Positions 46,115 through 54,767 of a stretch of 64,000 nt of DNA are shown here, in pieces. The notes beneath the pieces were generated by a model, which was not told the origin of the DNA, ran no database searches, and was given only the letters and a program-made list of their open reading frames with translations. Location: NCBI GenBank assembly GCA_965223215.1, contig CBDCVZ010000010.1:5022001-5086000 (forward strand), read 5' to 3'. The translations under genes and the position numbers were made by a program. The DNA is from JABDMH01 sp965223215 (lineage in GTDB: Bacteria > Bacteroidota > Bacteroidia > Chitinophagales > Saprospiraceae). How positions within the stretch are numbered: the stretch's first letter is position 1; each line of letters opens with the position of its first letter.

Positions 46115-47468
46115 ATGGCCGACCCTTTTCAAATAGGGAGAGTCCGGGTACATATTGACTGATACGTAAGAACAGGCCTGCAATTGGGATACGGAATATT
46201 TCAATAACTAAGATGGTCAGCACAATGCTATATTCTAAGAAGACAACCCACAAGTTTTCATGGTAAGAGGCATAGGCGTAATTTATGTAGGTGAGCGTGA
46301 TTAAACCAGACCAAAAAATGGCATACCGGTAGTATGTAAATACCGAACAAAAGACGGGCAGTGCAAGGTACCAAGGATGAATGGTGGTACCCAACAACAA
46401 ATAGACTGTGAATGCAAAAAGGCAAGATTTGAACAATCGGCGCAGGCGCCTGCTCTTTTCAAACCAGGCAAGACCCAAGATGATTAAGAAGGTGAAAATC
46501 GAAAGTAATGGTCCAAAGGTGCCGATCAAATTATAACCATATCTCTGGTACCCCAACCAGCGCATGAGGTAGTAGATGCTAGCATTAAATTCAAATTTTT
46601 GAAAGTAAAGATTTAGACTCTTTGAAAAATTGAGAATTAACTCGGAGGATAGAAATGGCAAGAAAAATAGACCAAGTGAAAAGATCAGCACTGTGCACGC
46701 CACCACCGATTGTCTAAATCTCATACGTAGCAGGAAAAAGGGTAAAAACATCAAGGGCAGCAGTTTGGCAGCGACAGAGAGGGCAAAGAAAAATCCAAAC
46801 AGGCCATAGCGCCGACGCATAAAAGACCATAGGGCAAGTACAAAAAACAAAATCATCAAGGCTTCAAAGTGTAAATTGCCCACTAATTCTATAATGATCA
46901 GCGGATTCAGAGCATACAGCAACACTCGATGCGTAGGGAGTCGCAATAATTGAAGTGTCTTCATGATGAAGTAAATCGTAAAGATCTCGCTCAGTACAAA
47001 GAATAACTTCATTGAGACCGAGGCCCAATAGAGACTGGTGGGAAACACTTTGACGCAAATGGTGAAGACTCCCTGAGCAATAGGAGGATAGACAGAATAG
47101 TATCCTGGTGAATTTAGATGGGGATAGATGACCCTATAGTGCTCTGCGATCCCAGATTGGGACATCCATTCATCTGGCGTAAACAAAAAGGGATTGATGC
47201 CCTCATTAATCAGATATCCATCCCATAGAAACCTGTAGATGTCATCCGAAAGGTTGGGAAAGGCAAACATCAGGATGACCCTCAAAAAAATAGACAAGAA
47301 GACAAAAAGCAAAACGTCTTGATGACTCTTGTACAAACGGTAGGTCAGGATATAAAGACCAAATAGTGGTGCGTAGCAGCCCAGGATGAGAAAAAAATCA
47401 CCCTGTTTTGGTAGATAACCCAAAATACTTGTGAGCAAAATCCAAGCCAGGGCAATCAAATATTTCAA
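46113..47468 (-). CDS. Polytopic GT-C-type glycosyltransferase (mannosyltransferase-like)
   Basis: 451-aa membrane protein with about 11-12 hydrophobic helices. The first periplasmic loop carries 'NLSDDIYRFLWDGYLINEGINPF', an acidic DD motif typical of GT-C enzymes that use polyprenyl-phosphate sugars. 'LLYALNPLIIIELVGNLHFEALM' is a second block typical of the GT87-like/alpha-mannosyltransferase group. It is last in a packed operon behind a DPM-like synthase that could supply its lipid-linked donor (inference). Sugar and acceptor are unknown. Confidence 0.78.
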   Translation of the reverse strand: MKYLIALAWILLTSILGYLPKQGDFFLILGCYAPLFGLYILTYRLYKSHQDVLLFVFLSIFLRVILMFAFPNLSDDIYRFLWDGYLINEGINPFLFTPDEWMSQSGIAEHYRVIYPHLNSPGYYSVYPPIAQGVFTICVKVFPTSLYWASVSMKLFFVLSEIFTIYFIMKTLQLLRLPTHRVLLYALNPLIIIELVGNLHFEALMILFFVLALWSFMRRRYGLFGFFFALSVAAKLLPLMFLPFFLLRMRFRQSVVACTVLIFSLGLFFLPFLSSELILNFSKSLNLYFQKFEFNASIYYLMRWLGYQRYGYNLIGTFGPLLSIFTFLIILGLAWFEKSRRLRRLFKSCLFAFTVYLLLGTTIHPWYLALPVFCSVFTYYRYAIFWSGLITLTYINYAYASYHENLWVVFLEYSIVLTILVIEIFRIPIAGLFLRISQYVPGLSLFEKGRP

Positions 47469-47472
47469 ACCA

Positions 47473-48960
47473 CTATTTGTTTAGACCGAGATGTTTTATC
47501 GAAAAATAGAAAATTGAGCCATATCCAAGAGCGAGTAAAAGATGGAACAATATTAAGGAGTAATCATTAATGTGATATCCAAGAAAAATGCCATATAAAA
47601 AATAAAGTGACAGCAGGCCTTCTATCAAGGTCGTCCAATCTAACTTTCGGGCTAGATATTTTTTCTTCTTCAAAGAGTCTTTGATGGACTTAATGTTAAA
47701 CTTAGGTGTGCGTACAAAGGCTGATTTTTTTCCCAGATATCCTTGTAGTACAGCGATCGAATTGTGTAAGGATAAGCCCATGGACATGGCCAGGAAGATG
47801 GGAAACATGATGATAAACTTCACTAAATCAAGTGCGATGGACCGATTGGGATTTGTAAATTTATTCGTGACGTTAGCAACATAATACACACAGATGATGG
47901 ATAAGGTACCAATGATGAATATGGAGAAAATACTCGATTTGATACCAAGTGCCTGAAGTGAGACCAACAAAGGAACACTTAATATACCCAAAGCAAAAAT
48001 AAAGACGAAAACCGTACTACCGAGCAGATGCAGGGTTGCATGAACCTTCTTTCGAAGTGGAATTGATGATTTCCAAACTACTGGCAGCATCTTCTTTGCT
48101 GTTTCAGCACCACCCTTCATCCAGCGATATTGTTGAGATTTAAATCCATTCATCTCCGCAGGCAATTCAGCAGGTGAACCAATCCCTTCTCTAAACAAAA
48201 TCTTCCAACCTTTTAATTGCGCACGTATGCTCAAGTCGAGGTCTTCAGTCAAAGTATCATCATGCCACCCACCCGCATCGCTGATGGTAGTTTTTCGCCA
48301 AACACCCGCCGTTCCATTAAATTGTAACATAAAGTCTGCAGCACTTCTACCCTTTTGTTCGATGGTAAAGTGTACGTTTAGCTGTAGTGCTTGGAGCCGC
48401 GTGATCAGGGAATAATCTTGGTTGATATGTTCCCATCTCGTTTGCACTACTCCGATGGTCTGATCTGCAAAATAGGGGATGGTTTGCTTCAAAAAATCCT
48501 TCCGCGGTATGAAGTCTGCATCAAAGATGGCCATAAATTCACCCTTGGCCTCTCCCATAGCATCGCGCAAGGCTCCCGCTTTGTATCCCTTTCGATTTTG
48601 TCGACGGATTTGCCTAATTGAAAAGCCCTTGGCTTGGTACTCCTTCACCTTAGCGGCTACAATTTCGACCGTTTCATCCGTAGAGTCATCGAGTATGTGG
48701 ATCTCAAATTGATCCCTGGGATAATCAAATGCACATATAGAATCGATCAGGCGCTCAATGACGTATTGCTCATTATAAATGGGTAATTGTACAGTGACAA
48801 AGGGCCAATCTCCAGAGATTTTTGGTATTTGACCTTCCTTCCTTTGCTGATGATATTTGCGATAATGATAAAGCAACTGAAACTGCATCAAGCAGTAAAT
48901 GGTGATATAAATCAACACCAAAGAATAAGTTGCTAAGATAATGTAGTACAGTACGTTCAT
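47473..48960 (-). CDS. Processive family 2 glycosyltransferase, membrane-bound
   Basis: 495-aa enzyme of the cellulose synthase/glucomannan synthase-like group. A leading transmembrane helix (5-25) precedes the catalytic domain: 'IYNEQYVIERLIDSI', 'ILDDSTDETVEI', 'AIFDADFIPRKD' (DxD), 'TEDLDLSIRAQLKGW' (TED) and 'QQYRWMKGGAE' (QxxRW). Several C-terminal helices (about 315-410 and 440-490) would form the secretion channel. It sits 4 bases upstream of the GT-C gene. Product polysaccharide or glycolipid is not determinable. Confidence 0.9.
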   Translation of the reverse strand: MNVLYYIILATYSLVLIYITIYCLMQFQLLYHYRKYHQQRKEGQIPKISGDWPFVTVQLPIYNEQYVIERLIDSICAFDYPRDQFEIHILDDSTDETVEIVAAKVKEYQAKGFSIRQIRRQNRKGYKAGALRDAMGEAKGEFMAIFDADFIPRKDFLKQTIPYFADQTIGVVQTRWEHINQDYSLITRLQALQLNVHFTIEQKGRSAADFMLQFNGTAGVWRKTTISDAGGWHDDTLTEDLDLSIRAQLKGWKILFREGIGSPAELPAEMNGFKSQQYRWMKGGAETAKKMLPVVWKSSIPLRKKVHATLHLLGSTVFVFIFALGILSVPLLVSLQALGIKSSIFSIFIIGTLSIICVYYVANVTNKFTNPNRSIALDLVKFIIMFPIFLAMSMGLSLHNSIAVLQGYLGKKSAFVRTPKFNIKSIKDSLKKKKYLARKLDWTTLIEGLLSLYFLYGIFLGYHINDYSLILFHLLLALGYGSIFYFSIKHLGLNK

Positions 48961-48967
48961 TATGTTC

Positions 48968-49657
48968 CTACAACAATCTAAAAATAGTCCAAAGAATCTT
49001 ATGACCGGCCAAAATGGTTCCTCTCAAAGTTCCAGAGACCTTAGATACACCCACTCTCTTACGGTATGAAACCGGCACTTCGATACACCTCAGTTTGCGT
49101 TTAGCTGCCTTTACCTGCATCTCAACCGTCCAACCGAAATCAGGATCTTGCATATCCAATTCAAGGAGTTTATCATATTTAATAGCGCGGAAGGGACCTA
49201 AATCAGTAAAATGCACCTTGTACAGAATCCGAATTAGATTGGTAGCAAGCCAGTTTCCGAATATTTGTTGGGGCATCATTGCGCTGTTCTCCATTTTCCC
49301 AAGTGCTCTAGATCCAATTACGAGATCATAATTCTGCTTTTGAATCTGGGCGATTAGAGCAGCCATTTCTTCAGGATGGTCAGAGTAGTCACCATCCAAA
49401 AAAACAACAATGTCTGGAGGATCCTCCTTTTGTCTGATGTAGGCGAGTCCCGCTAAACATGCGCTCCCATATCCTTTCTTCGGTTGGTCTACGACCGATG
49501 CACCCGCAGATTTGGCATTAGCTGCCGTTTGATCACTGCTGGCATTGTTGCAAACAATAATCTCCCTCACCAAGGTCCTGGGGATGTCATTAATAACCAG
49601 GGCGATGGATTTCTCCTCATTATAGGCTGGGATGATAACATCAATTCTTAGGCTCAT
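48968..49657 (-). CDS. Family 2 glycosyltransferase, polyprenyl-phosphate mannose synthase-like
   Basis: 229-aa GT-A enzyme without membrane helices. 'DVIIPAYNEEKSIALVINDIP', 'REIIVCNNASSDQTAANA', 'FLDGDYSDHPEEM' (DxD) and 'TDLGPFRAIKYDKLLELDMQDPDFGWTVEMQVKAAK' match the DPM1/DPG-synthase group that charges a polyprenyl phosphate with a sugar from a nucleotide donor. First gene of the three-gene operon (gaps of 7 and 4 bases). Confidence 0.88.
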   Translation of the reverse strand: MSLRIDVIIPAYNEEKSIALVINDIPRTLVREIIVCNNASSDQTAANAKSAGASVVDQPKKGYGSACLAGLAYIRQKEDPPDIVVFLDGDYSDHPEEMAALIAQIQKQNYDLVIGSRALGKMENSAMMPQQIFGNWLATNLIRILYKVHFTDLGPFRAIKYDKLLELDMQDPDFGWTVEMQVKAAKRKLRCIEVPVSYRKRVGVSKVSGTLRGTILAGHKILWTIFRLL

Positions 49658-49852
49658 CTAAAATGATCGTAGGTCAACAAAAGTAAGTCAATTAAACAAA
49701 TGCCAAAGGCTCGTACCCGACAGATTGACCTACTCAAAAAGTGTCTCGACCTGGCACTTATATGGTTCAGAAGACGGCCATAGAAATAATTGCACCTACT
49801 ATTCGTTTAGATGCCAGATTAGTACTTTTACCGATTCCTAATTCAGCCCAGA

Positions 49853-51364
49853 TTGCGAGCAAAGAGATTGAGTTTTCGACAATTTTTTCTTGGATTTGTT
49901 TCATTAGCGGCACTAGCAGCAGTACTGATGCTCGGCTGCACGAAGGTCACTTATATCATGGACCAAGATGCTCAGCTGGCCTTTTCAGTGGACACTCTGA
50001 CTTTTGACACTGTGTTTACGCAGCGTGGCAGTGCTACACGATCGATTAAAATATATAATGAACACGACCAATTTATTAGGATTTCCAGGATTTGGCTCGA
50101 TCCATCCATCACTGGTTTCTTTCGCATGAATGTGGATGGAATTGCCGGCAATGATGCGGTTGATGTTGAAGTTCCACCCCAAGATAGTATCTATGTTTTT
50201 CTCGAAGTAACGGTCGATCCAGATCGACCCCAATCGGAAAGTCCCTTTATCATCAACGATCAACTAAATTTCTTAACCAACGGAAATGAACAACGAGTGG
50301 TCCTTGAAGCATGGGGTCAAAATGCAAACTACCTCCCGGATCTAAAGGCCTCGGGATCACAGAGCCTATATACTTGCAACCTGAATGAGTGGGTCTGGGA
50401 CGATCCTCGACCATACGTGATTTTTGGTGCGCTCGTGATTGATAGTTGTACGCTGGTCATGCCTCCCGGAACTCAAGTTTATGTACATGGCGGTTTTGGC
50501 TACACCTCCGAGGGCTCTCCTTATAACGATGGGATTTTATTTTTCTTTGATCGGGGCAAACTCCGAATTGAAGGCACCTTTGAAGATCCAGTTGTAATCC
50601 AAGGTGATCGCTTGGAATCATCATTTCAAGATATTTCTGGTCAATGGGGCCGCATTCAATTGGGTGCACAGACTAGGGGGCACTCCATCAATCACGCGAT
50701 TATCAAAAATGGAATCATTGGTTTGTTGGTAGATTCAATGGCAGACCTAACCATTCGGAACAGTCAGGTTTTTAATACTTCATCTAGTGCAATTGCTGGT
50801 TACCAAGCGAATATTACCGCCGAAAATTGCTTATTCCATTCAAGTGGCGGTAATAATGTCACCATTATTCTTGGCGGTAATTATGATTTCACGTACTGCA
50901 CACTGGCCAATTTTGGTACGGCCACTGAATCCTTGCGTGCAACCAACTTCACTTGCCTCGATGGATCCGTGACCTGCAATGATGTAATTGCTTATCCGCT
51001 AAATATGAGTTTTACAAATTCCATCATCTTTGGCTCGAGTCGCGATGAGATTTCTTTGGTAGATGCGGTAGGTGATCAGGATCCAAGTTTCTTCAATTAT
51101 CACTTTGAAAATTGCGTGGTTCGAGTTGATGAGTTGCTGGACGAAGGAGGGCACCCCGATTTCTTTGAGTTTTGCGATCCCTGTATTCAAGGAGACGGCA
51201 ATTCGATACTATTTACGGATACGGAGGCCGCAGATTATCATCTAGACTCGCTTTCGATAGCCGAAATGATGGCAAAACCTGTGGCCAACATTCGTCGCGA
51301 TCTGGATGGAGTAGAGCGGGATTTGGACAATCCGGATATTGGATGTTATGAGTATTCCAACTGA
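49853..51364 (+). CDS. Lipoprotein with predicted right-handed beta-helix domain
   Basis: 503-aa lipoprotein: MRAKRLSFRQFF... with lipobox LMLGC (Cys29). An N-terminal beta-sandwich-like domain (about 45-150, 'FDTVFTQRGSATRSIKIYNEHDQFIRISRI') is followed by parallel beta-helix-type repeats (about 190-440; 'INHAIIKNGIIGLLVDSMADLTIRNSQVFNTSSSAIAGYQANITAENCLFHSSG'). It ends 'DLDNPDIGCYEYSN', the ending common in choice-of-anchor beta-helix proteins. Start is TTG at 49853; no ATG gives the signal. A surface polysaccharide-binding or structural role is a guess. Confidence 0.78.
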   Translation: MRAKRLSFRQFFLGFVSLAALAAVLMLGCTKVTYIMDQDAQLAFSVDTLTFDTVFTQRGSATRSIKIYNEHDQFIRISRIWLDPSITGFFRMNVDGIAGNDAVDVEVPPQDSIYVFLEVTVDPDRPQSESPFIINDQLNFLTNGNEQRVVLEAWGQNANYLPDLKASGSQSLYTCNLNEWVWDDPRPYVIFGALVIDSCTLVMPPGTQVYVHGGFGYTSEGSPYNDGILFFFDRGKLRIEGTFEDPVVIQGDRLESSFQDISGQWGRIQLGAQTRGHSINHAIIKNGIIGLLVDSMADLTIRNSQVFNTSSSAIAGYQANITAENCLFHSSGGNNVTIILGGNYDFTYCTLANFGTATESLRATNFTCLDGSVTCNDVIAYPLNMSFTNSIIFGSSRDEISLVDAVGDQDPSFFNYHFENCVVRVDELLDEGGHPDFFEFCDPCIQGDGNSILFTDTEAADYHLDSLSIAEMMAKPVANIRRDLDGVERDLDNPDIGCYEYSN

Positions 51365-52674
51365 TTTGAATACGCTTGGATTTTAACCCTGGTCAGTACG
51401 ATCATCCCCAATACGAAGTAAAGGGCCAAAAGAAGTACACTATTGCGCATACCACCAGAGATCTGGTCAAGGAAACCGAAACTGAAAGTGCCAAAAACGA
51501 TGGCTACCTTTTCTAAGACTTCAAAAAAGCTAAAATAGGAAGTGGTGTCCTCTTCGTTTTTCGGAATGAGTTTAGAATAAGTCGACCTGGACATCGCCTG
51601 GATACCTCCCATCACCAAGCCCACCAAGCCGGCAATGACGTAAAATTGCAGCTTGTCCTGTACAAAATAGGCCATCAGACATATGGTCACCCAAATAAAG
51701 AGCATGCTCATGATCGAAAACTTATTTCCCCGGAGCTTTGACAGATGAGCAAATAAATAGGCCCCTGCGATACCAACAATCTGTAGCAATAAGATTACCA
51801 AGATTAAATCAGTAGTGGCAAATGCGAGTTCCTTTTCTGCAAAAGTAGCTGCCAGGTAAATGACCGTGTGAACACCGGCACTATAGCAGAAGAAAGAGAG
51901 CAAGAAACGCTTAAGGTTTATTTGGGGTCGCATCTCCTTCCACACTTTATGAATCTCGCCCAAACCTCTTTTGATGAGATTCTCTTGAGTCTTGATTCTT
52001 CGATCAGCTGGTAGATGCTTAAATGGGATTAGGGCGAATCCGATCCACCAAAGTGCCACCATCACAAAAGACAATCGGACCGGTAAGGTCTCATTGATGA
52101 TGCCAAACCAATGAGGATTGAGAATGATGATTAAGTTAGCAATGAGCAATAATACGCTTCCAAAATAGCCATAAGCAAAACCTCGGGCCGAGACCCTATC
52201 ATATCTATCTGATGAGGAGATGAGGGGCAGATATGAATTGTAAAAGACCTTACCACCTTCGAAGCCTATCGTAGCCAGCATAAAACATATCAGCGCTAGA
52301 GCCAGCTGAGGCATACCCTGAAAGAAGAATAAAATAAAGCAAGAGAGTGAGCCCAGGATGGTAAATAACTTTAGAAAATATTTACGTCGGCCACTGTAGT
52401 CAGCAATACCAGATAAGACTGGTAGCAAGATTGCAATGACCACATATGCCAGAGATATTGAAAATGCATAAATGGAGCTATTGCTAATTTCCATCCCTAA
52501 CATTGGGATGAAATCGTCGGTCATTTTGATAAAGTAGTTTGGAAAAATAGCTACCGCAATGACTAGGGCGTACGAAGAATTGGCCCAGTCAAAAAAGGAC
52601 CATGCATGGATGGTCCTTTTGTCATTTAGTATGGGCTTCTCCGCTGCTACTTCCATGCCGGTAAGATAGCCCAA
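51346..52674 (-). CDS. MFS transporter of the UMF1/ATG22-like family
   Basis: 442-aa inner-membrane transporter with about 12 helices. 'HAWSFFDWANSSYALVIAVAIFPNYF' is the hallmark N-terminus of this family. 'DYSGRRKYFLKLFTILGSL' is the loop 2-3 motif, and 'GLVGLVMGGIQAMSRSTYSKLIP' the helix 9-10 region. The substrate is unknown. A second ATG six codons in is possible. Its 3' end overlaps the beta-helix lipoprotein by 19 bases (convergent). Confidence 0.88.
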   Translation of the reverse strand: MGYLTGMEVAAEKPILNDKRTIHAWSFFDWANSSYALVIAVAIFPNYFIKMTDDFIPMLGMEISNSSIYAFSISLAYVVIAILLPVLSGIADYSGRRKYFLKLFTILGSLSCFILFFFQGMPQLALALICFMLATIGFEGGKVFYNSYLPLISSSDRYDRVSARGFAYGYFGSVLLLIANLIIILNPHWFGIINETLPVRLSFVMVALWWIGFALIPFKHLPADRRIKTQENLIKRGLGEIHKVWKEMRPQINLKRFLLSFFCYSAGVHTVIYLAATFAEKELAFATTDLILVILLLQIVGIAGAYLFAHLSKLRGNKFSIMSMLFIWVTICLMAYFVQDKLQFYVIAGLVGLVMGGIQAMSRSTYSKLIPKNEEDTTSYFSFFEVLEKVAIVFGTFSFGFLDQISGGMRNSVLLLALYFVLGMIVLTRVKIQAYSNQLEYS

Positions 52675-52864
52675 TTATCACGATAATCATTGACTTCCTG
52701 CACCCAGGTGTTGCTATTTACTTTAAGACCAGTTTTTCGTGGTAAGCAGTGCCATGATTGGACATTGGCTTTATGAAGAGTGACAAACCAACAATGATGC
52801 CGACCAAAAAGATTTTGTAATTACATAGTTGTGAGCGCTGAGTTCCGATCGGTCTAATGTGCAG

Positions 52865-52893
52865 TTGAAGGACCACTAATTTCGTTACTTTTA
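52865..52893 (+). promoter_or_regulatory. Candidate promoter for rimK
   Basis: TTG (52865-52867), an 18-base spacer, then TACTTTTA (52886-52893, one base off TAnnTTTG). The ATG is 8 bases after the box, so the transcript would have almost no leader. Confidence 0.5.
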
Positions 52894-52901
52894 CATCCAT
52901 C

Positions 52902-53810
52902 ATGCGCATTTTGATTCTTTCCCGGAATCCTTCTCTCTACTCGACACAAAGTCTTTTAAGAGCCTGCTATCGTAGGGGCCATTTTGCCCGTGTCATTGAC
53001 CATCAACTCTGTGACCTTATAGTTGCTAAAGATGATCTACGAGTTTATTATCAAGGGGAAAGATTGAAAGATTTTGATGCCATTATACCTCGTATTGGCA
53101 GTTCGGTGACCCACTCAGGCACCAACGTTATTCGTCAATTCGAAATGCAAGGTGTATTTACGGTGACCAAAGCTGATGCTATTTTGCGAGCCAGAAATAA
53201 ATGGCGATGTTATCAGATGCTGGCCTCGGAGGGCATCGCTGTGCCTAAGTCAATTTTGCCGAATTATGTACAAATAGACGAGCATCTAATCGAGCATCAT
53301 CTACAACTTCCGCTCGTCTTAAAGTTGCTAGAGAGCACACACGGCCTTGGCGTCATTCTGTCAGACAGCTATCAAAATGCATCCAGTACTCTTGAAGCCT
53401 TCAATAGAATGAAGGAGATGGCTCTGGCACAGGATTTTATCAGTGAATCCAAGGGCAGCGACATTCGAGTTATTGTCGTTGATGGAGAGATCGTTGCCTC
53501 CATGAAGCGGCAAGCCAAAGAAGGCGAATTTAGATCTAATCTTCACCGCGGTGCTACCGCCAAAATCATTCGTCTCAGTGAAGAAGAACGACTTCTTTCT
53601 AGAAGAGTCTGTGAAATTCTTGGATTGGACGTTGCTGGTGTAGACCTGTTAAGATCTGATCGTGGACCCCTCCTGCTGGAGGTCAATTCATCTCCTGGCT
53701 TAGAAGGCATAGAGACCGTAAGTGGAATTGATGTGGCCGGCAAAATTATTCGATACATTGAACGTCGAGTGCGAAAGCGGCGCAAATATGAGATGCGCAA
53801 AGCAAGATAA
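52902..53810 (+). CDS. rimK: RimK-family alpha-L-glutamate ligase
   Basis: 302-aa ATP-grasp ligase that adds glutamates to a protein C-terminus; the classic target is ribosomal protein S6. 'MRILILSRNPSLYSTQSLLRACYRRGH' is the RimK N-terminus. 'FDAIIPRIGSSVTHSGTNVIRQFEMQG', 'PLVLKLLESTHGLGVIL' (ATP-binding Lys) and 'LLEVNSSPGLEGIE' (Mg-binding Glu/Asn) are intact. The next gene starts 2 bases later, so it is an operon. The target here is unproven. Confidence 0.94.
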   Translation: MRILILSRNPSLYSTQSLLRACYRRGHFARVIDHQLCDLIVAKDDLRVYYQGERLKDFDAIIPRIGSSVTHSGTNVIRQFEMQGVFTVTKADAILRARNKWRCYQMLASEGIAVPKSILPNYVQIDEHLIEHHLQLPLVLKLLESTHGLGVILSDSYQNASSTLEAFNRMKEMALAQDFISESKGSDIRVIVVDGEIVASMKRQAKEGEFRSNLHRGATAKIIRLSEEERLLSRRVCEILGLDVAGVDLLRSDRGPLLLEVNSSPGLEGIETVSGIDVAGKIIRYIERRVRKRRKYEMRKAR

Positions 53811-53812
53811 GC

Positions 53813-54766
53813 ATGAGCACCGGGCTTACCATTAACGGATATGAAATCGAGCCAGGATATTCAGACATTGTGAATTTGCATGTTGGCAAACTTCCATCTG
53901 GCACCCGGATTTCGGTCAAAACACACATCTATTGCAGTCGACAAGAAGGGCCTACATTGCTGCTTTTAGCCGGCCTACATGGCGACGAAATCAATGGAGT
54001 TGAGATCATTAGAAGGGCTCTGGCCAGTGGTATCTTTGACACGATCTTACATGGCAATATCATCGTCATACCGATCCTCAACATCTATGGATTCATAAAC
54101 TTTTCACGGGTAGTGCCCGATGGCAAGGATGTCAATCGGAGCTTTCCAGGAAGTATCTCAGGATCTCTGGCCTCCAGGGTAGCAAGAATATTGACTCGAA
54201 AAGTGCTCCCACACGTTGACTTTGGAATCGACTTTCATACCGGAGGCGATAATCGATATAATTACCCGCAAATTCGCTTTTCGAAGAAAGATGAACAAGC
54301 GAAAGTGCTCGCCGATCAATTTGCCGCTCCATATACGATCGAAAAGGGGTTGATCTCAAAATCACTGAGGAAATCGGCTTTGGACATGGGCGTTCCGATG
54401 ATAGTCTATGAGGGTGGGGAAGCATTACGGCTCGATGGATATGCGATAGAGATGGCATTAAAAGGGCTTCATAGGGTTCTCTATCATCAAGGCTTTATTG
54501 CTGAGCCGATAAATGCAGAAAGATCGTCCATCACATTCAGAAAATCAACCTGGATTCGAGCCAAACATGCTGGGATATTTATCTGGTCCAAAAAATCTGG
54601 TTCTAGGGTCTCCCGCGGAGAAGTGCTGGGAAGTATATTCGATCCCTCCGGTCTAACTCGAACGGCCGTTACATCCGGACGTGACGGATTCATTCTCGGC
54701 CACAATAATACTCCTGTGGTACATCAGGGAGATGCATTATTTCACCTTGGATATGACTGGACATAG
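53813..54766 (+). CDS. Succinylglutamate desuccinylase/aspartoacylase-family zinc hydrolase
   Basis: 317-aa M14-like zinc hydrolase. Zinc site: His and Glu in 'LLAGLHGDEINGVEII' (HxxE) and a later His in 'FGIDFHTGG'; substrate arginine in 'GKDVNRSFPGS'. A C-terminal beta domain (about 235-317) is typical of AstE/AspA-like proteins. It lies 2 bases after rimK, a pairing I recall in several phyla, suggesting a role with glutamyl or N-acyl amino acid tails (inference). Confidence 0.88.
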   Translation: MSTGLTINGYEIEPGYSDIVNLHVGKLPSGTRISVKTHIYCSRQEGPTLLLLAGLHGDEINGVEIIRRALASGIFDTILHGNIIVIPILNIYGFINFSRVVPDGKDVNRSFPGSISGSLASRVARILTRKVLPHVDFGIDFHTGGDNRYNYPQIRFSKKDEQAKVLADQFAAPYTIEKGLISKSLRKSALDMGVPMIVYEGGEALRLDGYAIEMALKGLHRVLYHQGFIAEPINAERSSITFRKSTWIRAKHAGIFIWSKKSGSRVSRGEVLGSIFDPSGLTRTAVTSGRDGFILGHNNTPVVHQGDALFHLGYDWT

Positions 54767-54767
54767 C

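Noticed and set aside
52718..52909. 63-aa minus-strand frame upstream of rimK
   Set aside because: It covers the rimK promoter and start codon and shows no family signal, though it has one hydrophobic stretch.
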